Shown one piece after another: positions 50,640-57,875 of a stretch of 64,000 nucleotides of DNA (position 1 is its first letter; each line of letters opens with the position of its first letter). The position numbers were made by a program, and so were the translations under genes. Source of the DNA: JANLTX01 sp049840835 (GTDB taxonomy: Bacteria > Armatimonadota > Armatimonadia > Armatimonadales > Armatimonadaceae). The notes under the pieces were generated by a model that had not been told where the DNA came from, ran no database searches, and saw only the letters and a list, made by a program, of their open reading frames with translations. Location: positions 124,001 to 188,000 of the forward strand of contig JASGJG010000001.1 of the NCBI GenBank assembly GCA_049840835.1, given 5' to 3'.

Positions 50640-51698
50640 TCAATCCACGACAAATTCGCTATACTCGCGCCTTCCCAGAAGTCTTCCTAGCACGGCGTGG
50701 GCGTGCTCGGCATCCTGAGGGCGTCGCCCCGGTTTCGGATCGCGGCAGCGGGCGATAAACCGCCGGATCGGCTCCGCGACGTTGTTGCCTTCGTCGCCAA
50801 GCAAGTAGAGGACAGTCGATGCTGCCTGATACAGATCAGAGGGCACTGTTGCCGGAACTTTCTCAAACAGCTCCGGTGGCTGAAGCGCCTTCCATTGTGG
50901 ATCCGCTAAAAGCACAGCCTCTTTATCTCGCTGTGCCGAAGCACACCAGTCTAAGAGCACCAACCCATGCTGCTCCGGGTAGACCAGCACATGATCCGGG
51001 GTTACCGCGCCATGTACTTGGCCGCGCAGGTGCGCTAGCCAGAGCGTAAGCAAAAGCCGCCGCCAGATCCACCAGACATGCTTCGGCTCGATTCCACGCG
51101 GGAATTTCTGCTCCCGCAGCTCTTTCCCACTGAAGCAGCGCCCCTCGGGCACGCCCAGTACCAGCCCCGACCGCTGGCGGCGCTCCGCATCTAAAATCGC
51201 AAACCGCGCCAGAGGCCGGGGGGTATAGACCCGCTGTTTCGCAAAGAAATCTCGCTCCGCATCGGGGTTATCATCGGGTCGCCACAGGGCGACCAGTGTG
51301 TTCCACTCTCTCTCCAACAGATCGTTGTCTGTCGGGCTCCGCACAATTTTCACGAACGCTCGGAATCCCTCCGGCACGGGGTAGGTGGCATCGTATATCG
51401 TCGCCAGCAGACCCTCAGCTCGGATTCCAGTCAGCGTGAGCGCTTTTCCCTCAACTGTCAGTGTGATCGCATCGAAGGGAGCTTTTCGCTGACCATAGGT
51501 TCCTTCTGTCAGACGCTTGCGCGCTTCATCTCGCCAGAAGCCCAGTTTTACAAAGAGGCTTGCATCGCCACCCCGGTCCGGATGCGCCAGCAACGCTAGC
51601 TTCCGGTACGTCTCGCTCACCGCAGTTTCGTCGGCCAGCTCCCCGAAAATATCTTCCGGGCAGGTGGCTTCTTTCAGGTGATTTAGCGCCTCTTTCAT
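50640..51698 (-). CDS. J-domain / protein pseudokinase fusion
   Basis: About 352 residues from the ATG at 51698. Residues ~20-65 form a J domain with an intact HPD (YRKLALLAHPDRGGD). Residues ~80-340 form a protein-kinase fold: a beta-3 Lys in FRAFVKIVR, an alpha-C Glu in LLEREWNTLVAL, then HGAVTPDHVLV in place of HRDxxxxN and LLDWCASA for DFG. The catalytic-loop Asp is Ala and the Asn is His, so it is probably a pseudokinase that may still bind nucleotide. APE-like PPELFEKVPATVPSDLYQAAS follows. It begins the cluster with the VWA and PurA-like genes and could recruit DnaK to them (inference). Confidence 0.82.
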   Translation of the reverse strand: MKEALNHLKEATCPEDIFGELADETAVSETYRKLALLAHPDRGGDASLFVKLGFWRDEARKRLTEGTYGQRKAPFDAITLTVEGKALTLTGIRAEGLLATIYDATYPVPEGFRAFVKIVRSPTDNDLLEREWNTLVALWRPDDNPDAERDFFAKQRVYTPRPLARFAILDAERRQRSGLVLGVPEGRCFSGKELREQKFPRGIEPKHVWWIWRRLLLTLWLAHLRGQVHGAVTPDHVLVYPEQHGLVLLDWCASAQRDKEAVLLADPQWKALQPPELFEKVPATVPSDLYQAASTVLYLLGDEGNNVAEPIRRFIARCRDPKPGRRPQDAEHAHAVLGRLLGRREYSEFVVD

Positions 51699-51790
51699 TT
51701 TAGTGTCTTTATTACAATATCTCTGACAAAGCAATCCTGCAAGGGGTTGCACCGATTTTCAGATTTTTTTTTAAACTCAGCAAATCCCCA

Positions 51791-52636
51791 TTAGTCCTCA
51801 ATTTCTGGCAGGTCTTCGCCGAGGCGATCCCAGGAAGTGAATACCCTCCAGCGTTGCTCTGCCCTATACCTGATTGCATCGGCTACGCCCTCTACAGTAC
51901 TCTCAGGCTCTCTCCATATTGGGTATTGAAATAGGAGTACTATTCCTGCGCAAATAAAGGGAAAGATAGCCGCCGCTATTAGAATCAGTTTCCAGTGAGA
52001 AGGCTGAATTAAGATGCCAATGATAGCGGCCACAATGGCAAAAACGAAAGAAAAACAAAAGTCTACTACTTCATCGCCAGGAACTACTCGCATATCCGTT
52101 AGATGTAACTCAAGGCCTGTTTTTTGCCAGATCAGATTTTCCAGTTTCTTGCCTTGCGAGGGAGAAATCACGCTAGCCAGAGTAGTTTGGGGAGATACAT
52201 TCGTTCGTCGGAAAGCTTCATCAAGACAGTCCAATACCAGAGACTGGCAGGCATTTTTATTTAAGAGTTCTGAAGTACCTGCGAATTGTTTCAGGTAGAT
52301 GTTTTCTACAGAAGAGACACATTGCTTCAGCGTGCGAACTTGATCATGCTGAAATGCCTTCTCTTCCTCATGAAACTCGGGATATTCTCTACTGTGTGGA
52401 TGTATACGGAAGATGCCTAACTCCTGGTCCAATGCTTCTATAGTTTGTTCCCAGGAACTAAAATGCCAGATACTATCTGGGCTAATGGGTTTATCCGGGT
52501 AGCAGCTTTGCCACACGTTCAAAACACGACGGGTCAACCCGACCACAGGCAATGCTGGCTCGTGCTCTATCGGCCATTCGGCAGGCAGACCCGCTTCTTC
52601 GCGGAAGCGGCGTGCCTGCTCTGTGGTTACGGACAT
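51791..52636 (-). CDS. hypothetical membrane protein
   Basis: A 281-residue protein not recognised. The N-terminal ~190 residues are soluble and helical (TTEQARRFREEAGLP, DQELGIFRIHPHSREYPEF, LNKNACQSLVLDCLDEAF). Two adjacent transmembrane segments follow (FCFSFVFAIVAAIIGILI and LILIAAAIFPFICAGIVLLF) and then a short cytoplasmic tail. The start at 52636 has GGAGGC 6 nt upstream. It lies 92 bp upstream of the J/pseudokinase gene on the same strand and could be a membrane partner of it, but the gap is enough for a separate promoter. Confidence 0.6.
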   Translation of the reverse strand: MSVTTEQARRFREEAGLPAEWPIEHEPALPVVGLTRRVLNVWQSCYPDKPISPDSIWHFSSWEQTIEALDQELGIFRIHPHSREYPEFHEEEKAFQHDQVRTLKQCVSSVENIYLKQFAGTSELLNKNACQSLVLDCLDEAFRRTNVSPQTTLASVISPSQGKKLENLIWQKTGLELHLTDMRVVPGDEVVDFCFSFVFAIVAAIIGILIQPSHWKLILIAAAIFPFICAGIVLLFQYPIWREPESTVEGVADAIRYRAEQRWRVFTSWDRLGEDLPEIED

Positions 52637-52657
52637 AGAACTGCCTCCGGAAACGTT

Positions 52658-53413
52658 TTACAGTGTGCGCAAGTGCCAACCGCCATCCACATCGAACACG
52701 GCTCCTGTAGAGAAAGGAAAGTCCCCCCGCGCGATAGCTCCAACAGCCTTCGCCACATCATCGGGCAGGCCCCATCGGGGTATGGGCCAGGCGTTGGCGG
52801 CGATCATCGCATCGTATTTCTCCTTTACGCCCGCTGTCATATCGGTGGCAATAACCCCAGGGCGTATCTCATAAACACACACACCGAACTCAGCCAGGCG
52901 TGCGGCAAAGAGCTGGGTCATCATCGAAAGCCCGGCTTTCGCCACGCAGTACTCCCCCCGGTTGGTGCTGGCGGTATAGGCAGAGATCGACGTGATAGTC
53001 ACTATCTGCCCGGCTTTCTGCTCCGCCATGAGCTTACCCACTCGCTGGGTCAGGAAATACGGCCCCTGCAGGTTCACCGAAAGGCAGTGCTCAAAGCTTT
53101 CCTCGGTGGCCTCCAGAATATCCGCGCGGACTTTGGGCGGCACTCCGGCATTGTTCACCAGCAGGTCGACACGCCCGTTAATGCCCAGCGCCGCCTCTAC
53201 CATTCGCTCGCGGTCTTCAGTGACCGAGATATCGCCCTGCACGGCGATGGCATCGCCACCCACCTCACGAACCAGCGCCACACACTCTTCGGCGGCTACC
53301 AGGTTCCCCGCATAGTTCACCACTACCGACCAGCCCAATCGCCCCAACTCGATAGCGATTCCCCGCCCGATTCCCCGGCTCGCGCCGGTTACCAGAGCAA
53401 CCGGGCGGCTCAT
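52658..53413 (-). CDS. SDR oxidoreductase (3-ketoacyl-ACP reductase-like)
   Basis: A 251-residue classical short-chain dehydrogenase. TGASRGIGRGIA binds the cofactor, NNAGVPP and the Ser-Tyr-Lys triad (TSISAYTASTNRGEYCVAKAG) are intact, and RPGVIATDM and the C-terminal FDVDGGWHLRTL are typical. NAD(P)-dependent oxidation or reduction of a hydroxyl or keto group; fatty-acid or sugar substrates are both possible. It overlaps the GH88 stop codon by 4 bp, which favours a role in uronate or sugar metabolism. Confidence 0.9.
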   Translation of the reverse strand: MSRPVALVTGASRGIGRGIAIELGRLGWSVVVNYAGNLVAAEECVALVREVGGDAIAVQGDISVTEDRERMVEAALGINGRVDLLVNNAGVPPKVRADILEATEESFEHCLSVNLQGPYFLTQRVGKLMAEQKAGQIVTITSISAYTASTNRGEYCVAKAGLSMMTQLFAARLAEFGVCVYEIRPGVIATDMTAGVKEKYDAMIAANAWPIPRWGLPDDVAKAVGAIARGDFPFSTGAVFDVDGGWHLRTL

Positions 53414-54630
53414 GAGGTTGCCTCACCCGGCGCAGGCATGTTCTCCTCCGTAGGGCCGTCTGCCCAGGTACGGTACTGCTCAGGCAACGAGTCCTCCGGA
53501 TAGGGTGTTACATTCCGTTCCATTGCCTTCGTCATAACCCTGGGGGGATAGGGAGCAAGAGCTTTATGGAGCGCTTCTACGAAGAAGTACTCCGAAAAAA
53601 GGCAGGCTTCATGGACCCCTATGTTCTTGTGAATGTGGTAGATGGAGCCATTCAGAATCCCCTCAAAGCCGGGAGTTTTACTGCCCAGATGATGCTCACA
53701 AAGTAGCTCCAGGCTGCGAATCGCCCAGTTTCGATACGCTTCCGCCTTCACTATGTCTGGACAGTAGGCAGCTAAATCCAGCAGTCCGGATGCCGCGATA
53801 GCCGAGCCAGACGTGTCTACCTCGCCATCTGGAGCATCGAAGTCCCAGGGAGTGATGCCGCCACCGGGGAGCTTACCGAGCAGGTAGTCCGCGTTCGCCA
53901 TAGCTGTCTGAAGATAGCTTGTATAGCCCATCTGTGTAAAGCTACGCGTGAATCCGTAGAGCGACCAGGCGAGACCGCGCACCCAGCAGGAATCGCCCCG
54001 ATAGCCCTGGTGTGTGCTCTGGCGCAGGCATTCCCCTGTCTCTAAATCAAAGAGCGCTTCGTGAGCAGTGGAGCCATCGCCCCGAACTAGAGTGCGTCGG
54101 CTGGTTTCGCAGTGAGTGTGAGCGATAGAGAGCAGGTGTGCATCCGCCGTGCGTAGCCCGGCGCGAAATATAGTGCCGACGTTCATCATGATGTCGACGA
54201 ACAGGCTGGCGGGTTCTACAAAACTGCGCAGGTACTGCCCCTTTTTCATGAAGCGCATCGCCATGGTCTTGCCTGCCTGGTCGAGCAGAGCATTGATATG
54301 CTCTTCAGGGCCACCTAGCTTGAGCCAGCGCAGATGGGTAGAGAAGAACAAGAAGCCCAGATCGTGCACGGCACGGTCGTACTGGCGGTCTTCCAGCGGG
54401 GTACTGCGCTTTATAGCCTCATCTAGCCAGAAGCTCTCTCCAGTGGCCTCGGCGAAGATGAACATCATGCCGGGGTAGAAGCCATCACACCAGTGGGTCC
54501 AGCGCTTGCGGTCCTGCCCGAACTTACCCCCCACGGTGTACATGGGGTAGTAATCTGCTGGATAGGTTTCAATAAGATGCTTGACCTGCCGCTGTGCAAA
54601 GTCAAAGGCATCCGAAAGGGTTTGGTTCAC
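53410..54630 (-). CDS. GH88 family unsaturated glucuronyl hydrolase
   Basis: A 406-residue (alpha/alpha)6-barrel enzyme from a GTG start. The family signature WTHWCDGFYPGM is at residues ~43-55; the catalytic Asp is in VHDLGFLFF; DSCWVRGLAWSLYGFT and STHQGYRGD contain the second acidic residue and the substrate-binding Trp/Arg; TSGSAIAASGLLDLA completes the barrel. The family hydrates unsaturated glucuronyl sugars made by polysaccharide lyases to 4-deoxy-keto acids. There is no signal peptide. Forms an operon with the downstream SDR. Confidence 0.92.
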   Translation of the reverse strand: MNQTLSDAFDFAQRQVKHLIETYPADYYPMYTVGGKFGQDRKRWTHWCDGFYPGMMFIFAEATGESFWLDEAIKRSTPLEDRQYDRAVHDLGFLFFSTHLRWLKLGGPEEHINALLDQAGKTMAMRFMKKGQYLRSFVEPASLFVDIMMNVGTIFRAGLRTADAHLLSIAHTHCETSRRTLVRGDGSTAHEALFDLETGECLRQSTHQGYRGDSCWVRGLAWSLYGFTRSFTQMGYTSYLQTAMANADYLLGKLPGGGITPWDFDAPDGEVDTSGSAIAASGLLDLAAYCPDIVKAEAYRNWAIRSLELLCEHHLGSKTPGFEGILNGSIYHIHKNIGVHEACLFSEYFFVEALHKALAPYPPRVMTKAMERNVTPYPEDSLPEQYRTWADGPTEENMPAPGEATS

Positions 54631-54663
54631 GTCAAAACTGTTCGACGCTGGCGAGAGGTAAAC

Positions 54664-55134
54664 CTACAAAGTCACAAAAGGCCGGAGCTTTTCCAGGGTT
54701 TTCTCGCCGATGCCCTTGATTTTCATCAGGTCTTCCAGGCTGCCAAAGGAGCCAATCTCCGTGCGGTACCGAATGATATTCTCTGCCGTTTTGGCGCCGA
54801 TACCTGGTACACGAATAAGCTCGCTAGCCGGTGCCGAATTGATACTGACTATGCCCTGACCCGGTTTCAGCTTGCCTGTTTTAGAGCTGGAGGTCGATTT
54901 TAGATAGTCTCCCCTGGTAGAAGGAGCTTTATAGGTAGTCTTATAGGAGGGAGCTTTTAAGTAATTGGTCCTGATAGAAGGAGTTTTGTAGGTGTTTTTC
55001 AGGTAGTTCGTATTCCTGAGATAAGCAGGTTTGGGAGTCGGTTTGAGCTTGAAGATCGAGTCTTGCGCCAGAGCAGGCAGGCAGGCGCTAATACTGACTG
55101 CCAGAACAACGAATAAGGAAGTAATGCTTTTCAT
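54664..55134 (-). CDS. secreted ComEA-like helix-hairpin-helix protein
   Basis: A 156-residue protein with a Sec signal peptide ending ALAQ. Residues ~38-90 contain about five short repeats of a NYLK/TYK-xP-S type (NTNYLKNTYKTPSIRTNYL...GDYLK). The C-terminal 65 residues are a double helix-hairpin-helix DNA-binding unit of ComEA type: INSAPASELIRVPGIGAKTAENIIRYR and FGSLEDLMKIKGIGEKTLEKLRP. It would bind double-stranded DNA outside the inner membrane, as in natural transformation. No other competence gene is adjacent; HEAT-repeat gene 9 bp upstream may be in the same operon. Confidence 0.88.
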   Translation of the reverse strand: MKSITSLFVVLAVSISACLPALAQDSIFKLKPTPKPAYLRNTNYLKNTYKTPSIRTNYLKAPSYKTTYKAPSTRGDYLKSTSSSKTGKLKPGQGIVSINSAPASELIRVPGIGAKTAENIIRYRTEIGSFGSLEDLMKIKGIGEKTLEKLRPFVTL

Positions 55135-55143
55135 AGTAAGGAA

Positions 55144-56904
55144 CTACCCGGTGGGTTTTACGCGTGCAAGGGCGGTTTGGGCGGCGTAGGCAGTATCCGG
55201 GTCGGTAGAACTTGTAAGCGCCTGGAGTGCGGGCTCCGCTCGTGGGTCGCCAATCTGACCCAGAGTAACGGCGGCCCAGCGTGCGGTGGGAGCGCCACTC
55301 TGAGCGGCAGGCAGCAGGCCATCGACAGCATCGCGCCCGATGATGGTGAGCGCCTGAGAGGCCAGATAAGCTACGGTTTCGTTGGGGCTGGCTAATTTCT
55401 GCGAGAGAGCGGGTACTACAGCCTTCCCTAAGCGAGCCAGTGCGGTGGAGGCAGCCATGGCTGCCTCACCGTCCGCGTCACTCAGAGTGTTCAGCAGTGG
55501 CGCGTAAGCGGTGGGTATCGAGGGGTCCGGTAGGGGAGCCGAAGGAGCGCCGGGTGCGTTTAGCTTCTCTATCTGGTCCGTGAAAGGCTTTTTCTTGGCG
55601 TCGTCTTTTTCGGCGCTGGCTTTTTCGGTCAGCAGTGCAACAACAGCCTGCTTGGCGGCACCAGCAGAGGGAGACTGAAGCTCTTCGGTGCCACCCTGGC
55701 GCTGAAGCTCGGTCCAGGCAGCTTCAGTAGTCTCTTTTGCCCCGGACGATAGAGTAGTCAACGCTTTGCGAATCGCCTGAGCCCGGGCCAGTACAGTGCC
55801 TAGGGACGATGCGGCAGCGGTGCGTACATCCGAGTTGGTATCGGTCAGGGCCTTAGCAGCAAGGTTAGGCTGGCGTAGGCCTGAGGTCGCCTCGGCTCCA
55901 CGCAGGCGAACACGGGGGTCGGCATTGGAAAGCGCAGCAGCTATCTGAGGCGCGGCAGCGTCCCCAGCGCGAGCCAGTCCGGCGGCAGCGGCTTTAGCGA
56001 CATCGACATCGTAGTCCGACAGCGCCTTCAGCATAGAGGCGTTGGCTTCTGGTGTCGCAATCGCACCCAGAGCACCAGCGGCGGCGGCACGTGCTGAGGC
56101 ATCCGTGTCAGTCTTGCCCAGTGCGGTAATCAGCACGGGAGCGCCTACTTTGTCACCAATGTTAGCGAGGCTGGTAACCACGGACCGGCGAACGTTCGGC
56201 TCCGGATCATTCTGGAACGGCAGTATGGGTGTGGCGGCTTCGGCAACCTTGAACTTACCCATGATCTCAATCAGCTGGAGCTTCGCACCGGTATCAGCGT
56301 CTTTGCCCTTATCCAGCTGCTCTTTGAGATAGGGGGTGATCAGCGGAATGGTCTCCGGGCCGATAGATGAGAGAATATCTCCTAGAGGCGCGCGCAGATC
56401 GCCATCGCCTAGGCGAGCCGCCATCTTCTCTTTTAAGGGAGCACCGATAGCACGCACGGCGTTGCGAGACTGATCGCGAATGTTACCGTCCGGGTTCTTA
56501 CAGGCATCTAAGAGAATATCCGGGTAAGAGGCCCCTACTTTAGCCACAGCATCTTTGGCGGCATCGCGCACGGGGTGGGTCTTCTGCTCGGCAGACTCGG
56601 TATCCGGGTCTTTCAGCATCTGGAGAAGCTGCTCGAAGGCGGCTTTATCCTTGCCTCCCTCCGACATTCGGGTAAGAGTGGCTATAGCGGCAAGGCGGAC
56701 GGGAGGAGGAGCGGAGCCCTGGAGCGCGTCGAAGAGCACACCTCTGCCCATGAGCGCCTTGATCCCCGTTTCCTGGGTAGGGGCATCTTTGCTGCCTACC
56801 TGTCCGAGCTGGCTGCGGGTCTGCACCGTATTGACGATGAAGTTGCCGATGCCAAGAAGCACCAGCGCCCCGATTCCGATAAGAATGCCTCGTCGCTTAT
56901 TCAC
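55144..56904 (-). CDS. membrane-anchored HEAT-repeat protein
   Basis: A 586-residue protein with GTG start and an N-terminal transmembrane anchor (GILIGIGALVLLGIGNFIV). The rest is a solenoid of HEAT/PBS-lyase-like repeats (ATLTRMSEG, PNVRRSVVTSLANIGDKVGAPVL, SARAAAAGALGAIATPEA, AAYAAQTALARV). Around residue 440 a charged linker (EKDDAKKKPFTDQIEKLN) divides the solenoid in two. It is most likely a protein-binding scaffold on the outer face of the inner membrane. TATTAT lies 6 nt upstream of the start, divergent from the DapA-like gene. Confidence 0.85.
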   Translation of the reverse strand: MNKRRGILIGIGALVLLGIGNFIVNTVQTRSQLGQVGSKDAPTQETGIKALMGRGVLFDALQGSAPPPVRLAAIATLTRMSEGGKDKAAFEQLLQMLKDPDTESAEQKTHPVRDAAKDAVAKVGASYPDILLDACKNPDGNIRDQSRNAVRAIGAPLKEKMAARLGDGDLRAPLGDILSSIGPETIPLITPYLKEQLDKGKDADTGAKLQLIEIMGKFKVAEAATPILPFQNDPEPNVRRSVVTSLANIGDKVGAPVLITALGKTDTDASARAAAAGALGAIATPEANASMLKALSDYDVDVAKAAAAGLARAGDAAAPQIAAALSNADPRVRLRGAEATSGLRQPNLAAKALTDTNSDVRTAAASSLGTVLARAQAIRKALTTLSSGAKETTEAAWTELQRQGGTEELQSPSAGAAKQAVVALLTEKASAEKDDAKKKPFTDQIEKLNAPGAPSAPLPDPSIPTAYAPLLNTLSDADGEAAMAASTALARLGKAVVPALSQKLASPNETVAYLASQALTIIGRDAVDGLLPAAQSGAPTARWAAVTLGQIGDPRAEPALQALTSSTDPDTAYAAQTALARVKPTG

Positions 56905-56910
56905 AGATTC

Positions 56911-56916
56911 ATAATA
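56911..56916 (-). promoter_or_regulatory. -10 box of a near-leaderless promoter (HEAT-repeat gene)
   Basis: TATTAT on the minus strand ends 6 nt before the GTG at 56904. Confidence 0.5.
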
Positions 56917-56961
56917 CAGCGCCCATTCCTGCTTTTCCTGCCGCTACTCGGACCGGGCCGG

Positions 56962-56967
56962 TATAAT
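56962..56967 (+). promoter_or_regulatory. -10 box of a near-leaderless promoter (DapA-like gene)
   Basis: A consensus TATAAT that ends 7 nt before the ATG at 56975. Confidence 0.6.
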
Positions 56968-56974
56968 TCAGGCC

Positions 56975-57874
56975 ATGTCCTATCCTCGTTGGCAGGGAGT
57001 CTTTCCTGCCGCCACCACGCAGCTTTTCGAAGACCAGAGCATCGACTGGAAGGCGCAGGCCACACACCTGGAAGCTCTGATTGACTCCGGCATCCACGGC
57101 CTGATTATGTGCGGCTCGCTGGGTGAGAACCAGACACTTTCGCCTGAGGAAAAGCGAGAAGTCGTTAAGCACGCCATCGAGGTTTCCGCCGGGCGCGTGC
57201 CAGTGCTGTCCGGTGTGGCTGAGATGAGCACGGCGGCAGCCAGCCAATATGTACAGGACCTGGAGTCCATGGGCGCAGCAGGCGCCATGGTACTGCCCGC
57301 CATGGTTTACAAGGCCGATCCGCGTGAGACCATGTACCACTTCCGCACGGTAGCCGCTGCCAGCAAGCTCCCGATTATTGTCTACAACAACCCGGTGGGC
57401 TACTACGTAGATATCACCCCGAAGATGCTCGCGGAGCTGGCCGAGGTCGAGAACCTGGTAGCGATTAAAGAGTCCTCGGCAGATACCACCCGAATCACCG
57501 AACTCTACAATGCTTGCGGAGACCGCTATGCCATCTTCGGCGGGGTAGACACCCTGATTCCCGAGAGCGTGCTACTGGGCGCGACCGGCTGGATTGCAGG
57601 CGTAGGACTGGCCTTCCCTAAAGAGAACGCGTATCTCTGGGACCTCATGACTGCAGGCGAGTGGGACAAGGTGCGCGCTATGTGGCGCTGGTTCCTGCCA
57701 CTCATGACCTTAGACATCGGCCCGCACTTCGTGCAGAAGATCAAGCTGGTGATTCAGGAAGCCGGATTGGGCAACGAGTGGGTCCGTGCCCCTCGGCTTA
57801 CTCTTACTGGAGCCGAACGAGAAGAGACTCTGGCGCTGATTCACCACGGCCTGGCAAACCGCCCGAAGCTCTAA
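56975..57874 (+). CDS. DapA/NAL-superfamily lyase (dihydrodipicolinate synthase-like)
   Basis: A 299-residue class I aldolase/lyase TIM barrel. The Schiff-base Lys is in LVAIKESSADT; YNNPVGYYVD contains the catalytic Tyr; IMCGSLGENQTLS has the substrate-binding loop, but with Ser-Leu for the Thr-Thr of true DapA, so lysine biosynthesis is unlikely. Members with this pattern act on keto-deoxy sugar acids or hydroxyproline derivatives. The neighbours (six-hairpin glycosidase, GH88, SDR) favour a sugar-acid substrate (inference). It is 1 bp from the next gene. Confidence 0.85.
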   Translation: MSYPRWQGVFPAATTQLFEDQSIDWKAQATHLEALIDSGIHGLIMCGSLGENQTLSPEEKREVVKHAIEVSAGRVPVLSGVAEMSTAAASQYVQDLESMGAAGAMVLPAMVYKADPRETMYHFRTVAAASKLPIIVYNNPVGYYVDITPKMLAELAEVENLVAIKESSADTTRITELYNACGDRYAIFGGVDTLIPESVLLGATGWIAGVGLAFPKENAYLWDLMTAGEWDKVRAMWRWFLPLMTLDIGPHFVQKIKLVIQEAGLGNEWVRAPRLTLTGAEREETLALIHHGLANRPKL

Positions 57875-57875
57875 C

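Noticed and set aside
52445..53503. A 352-codon plus-strand open frame over the membrane protein and SDR
   Set aside because: It spans two real minus-strand genes and the gap between them, with no family-like sequence.
56975..57874. Lysine-pathway dihydrodipicolinate synthase (dapA)
   Set aside because: The Thr-Thr pair of the DapA active site is replaced (GSLGEN region), and the neighbours are carbohydrate enzymes.
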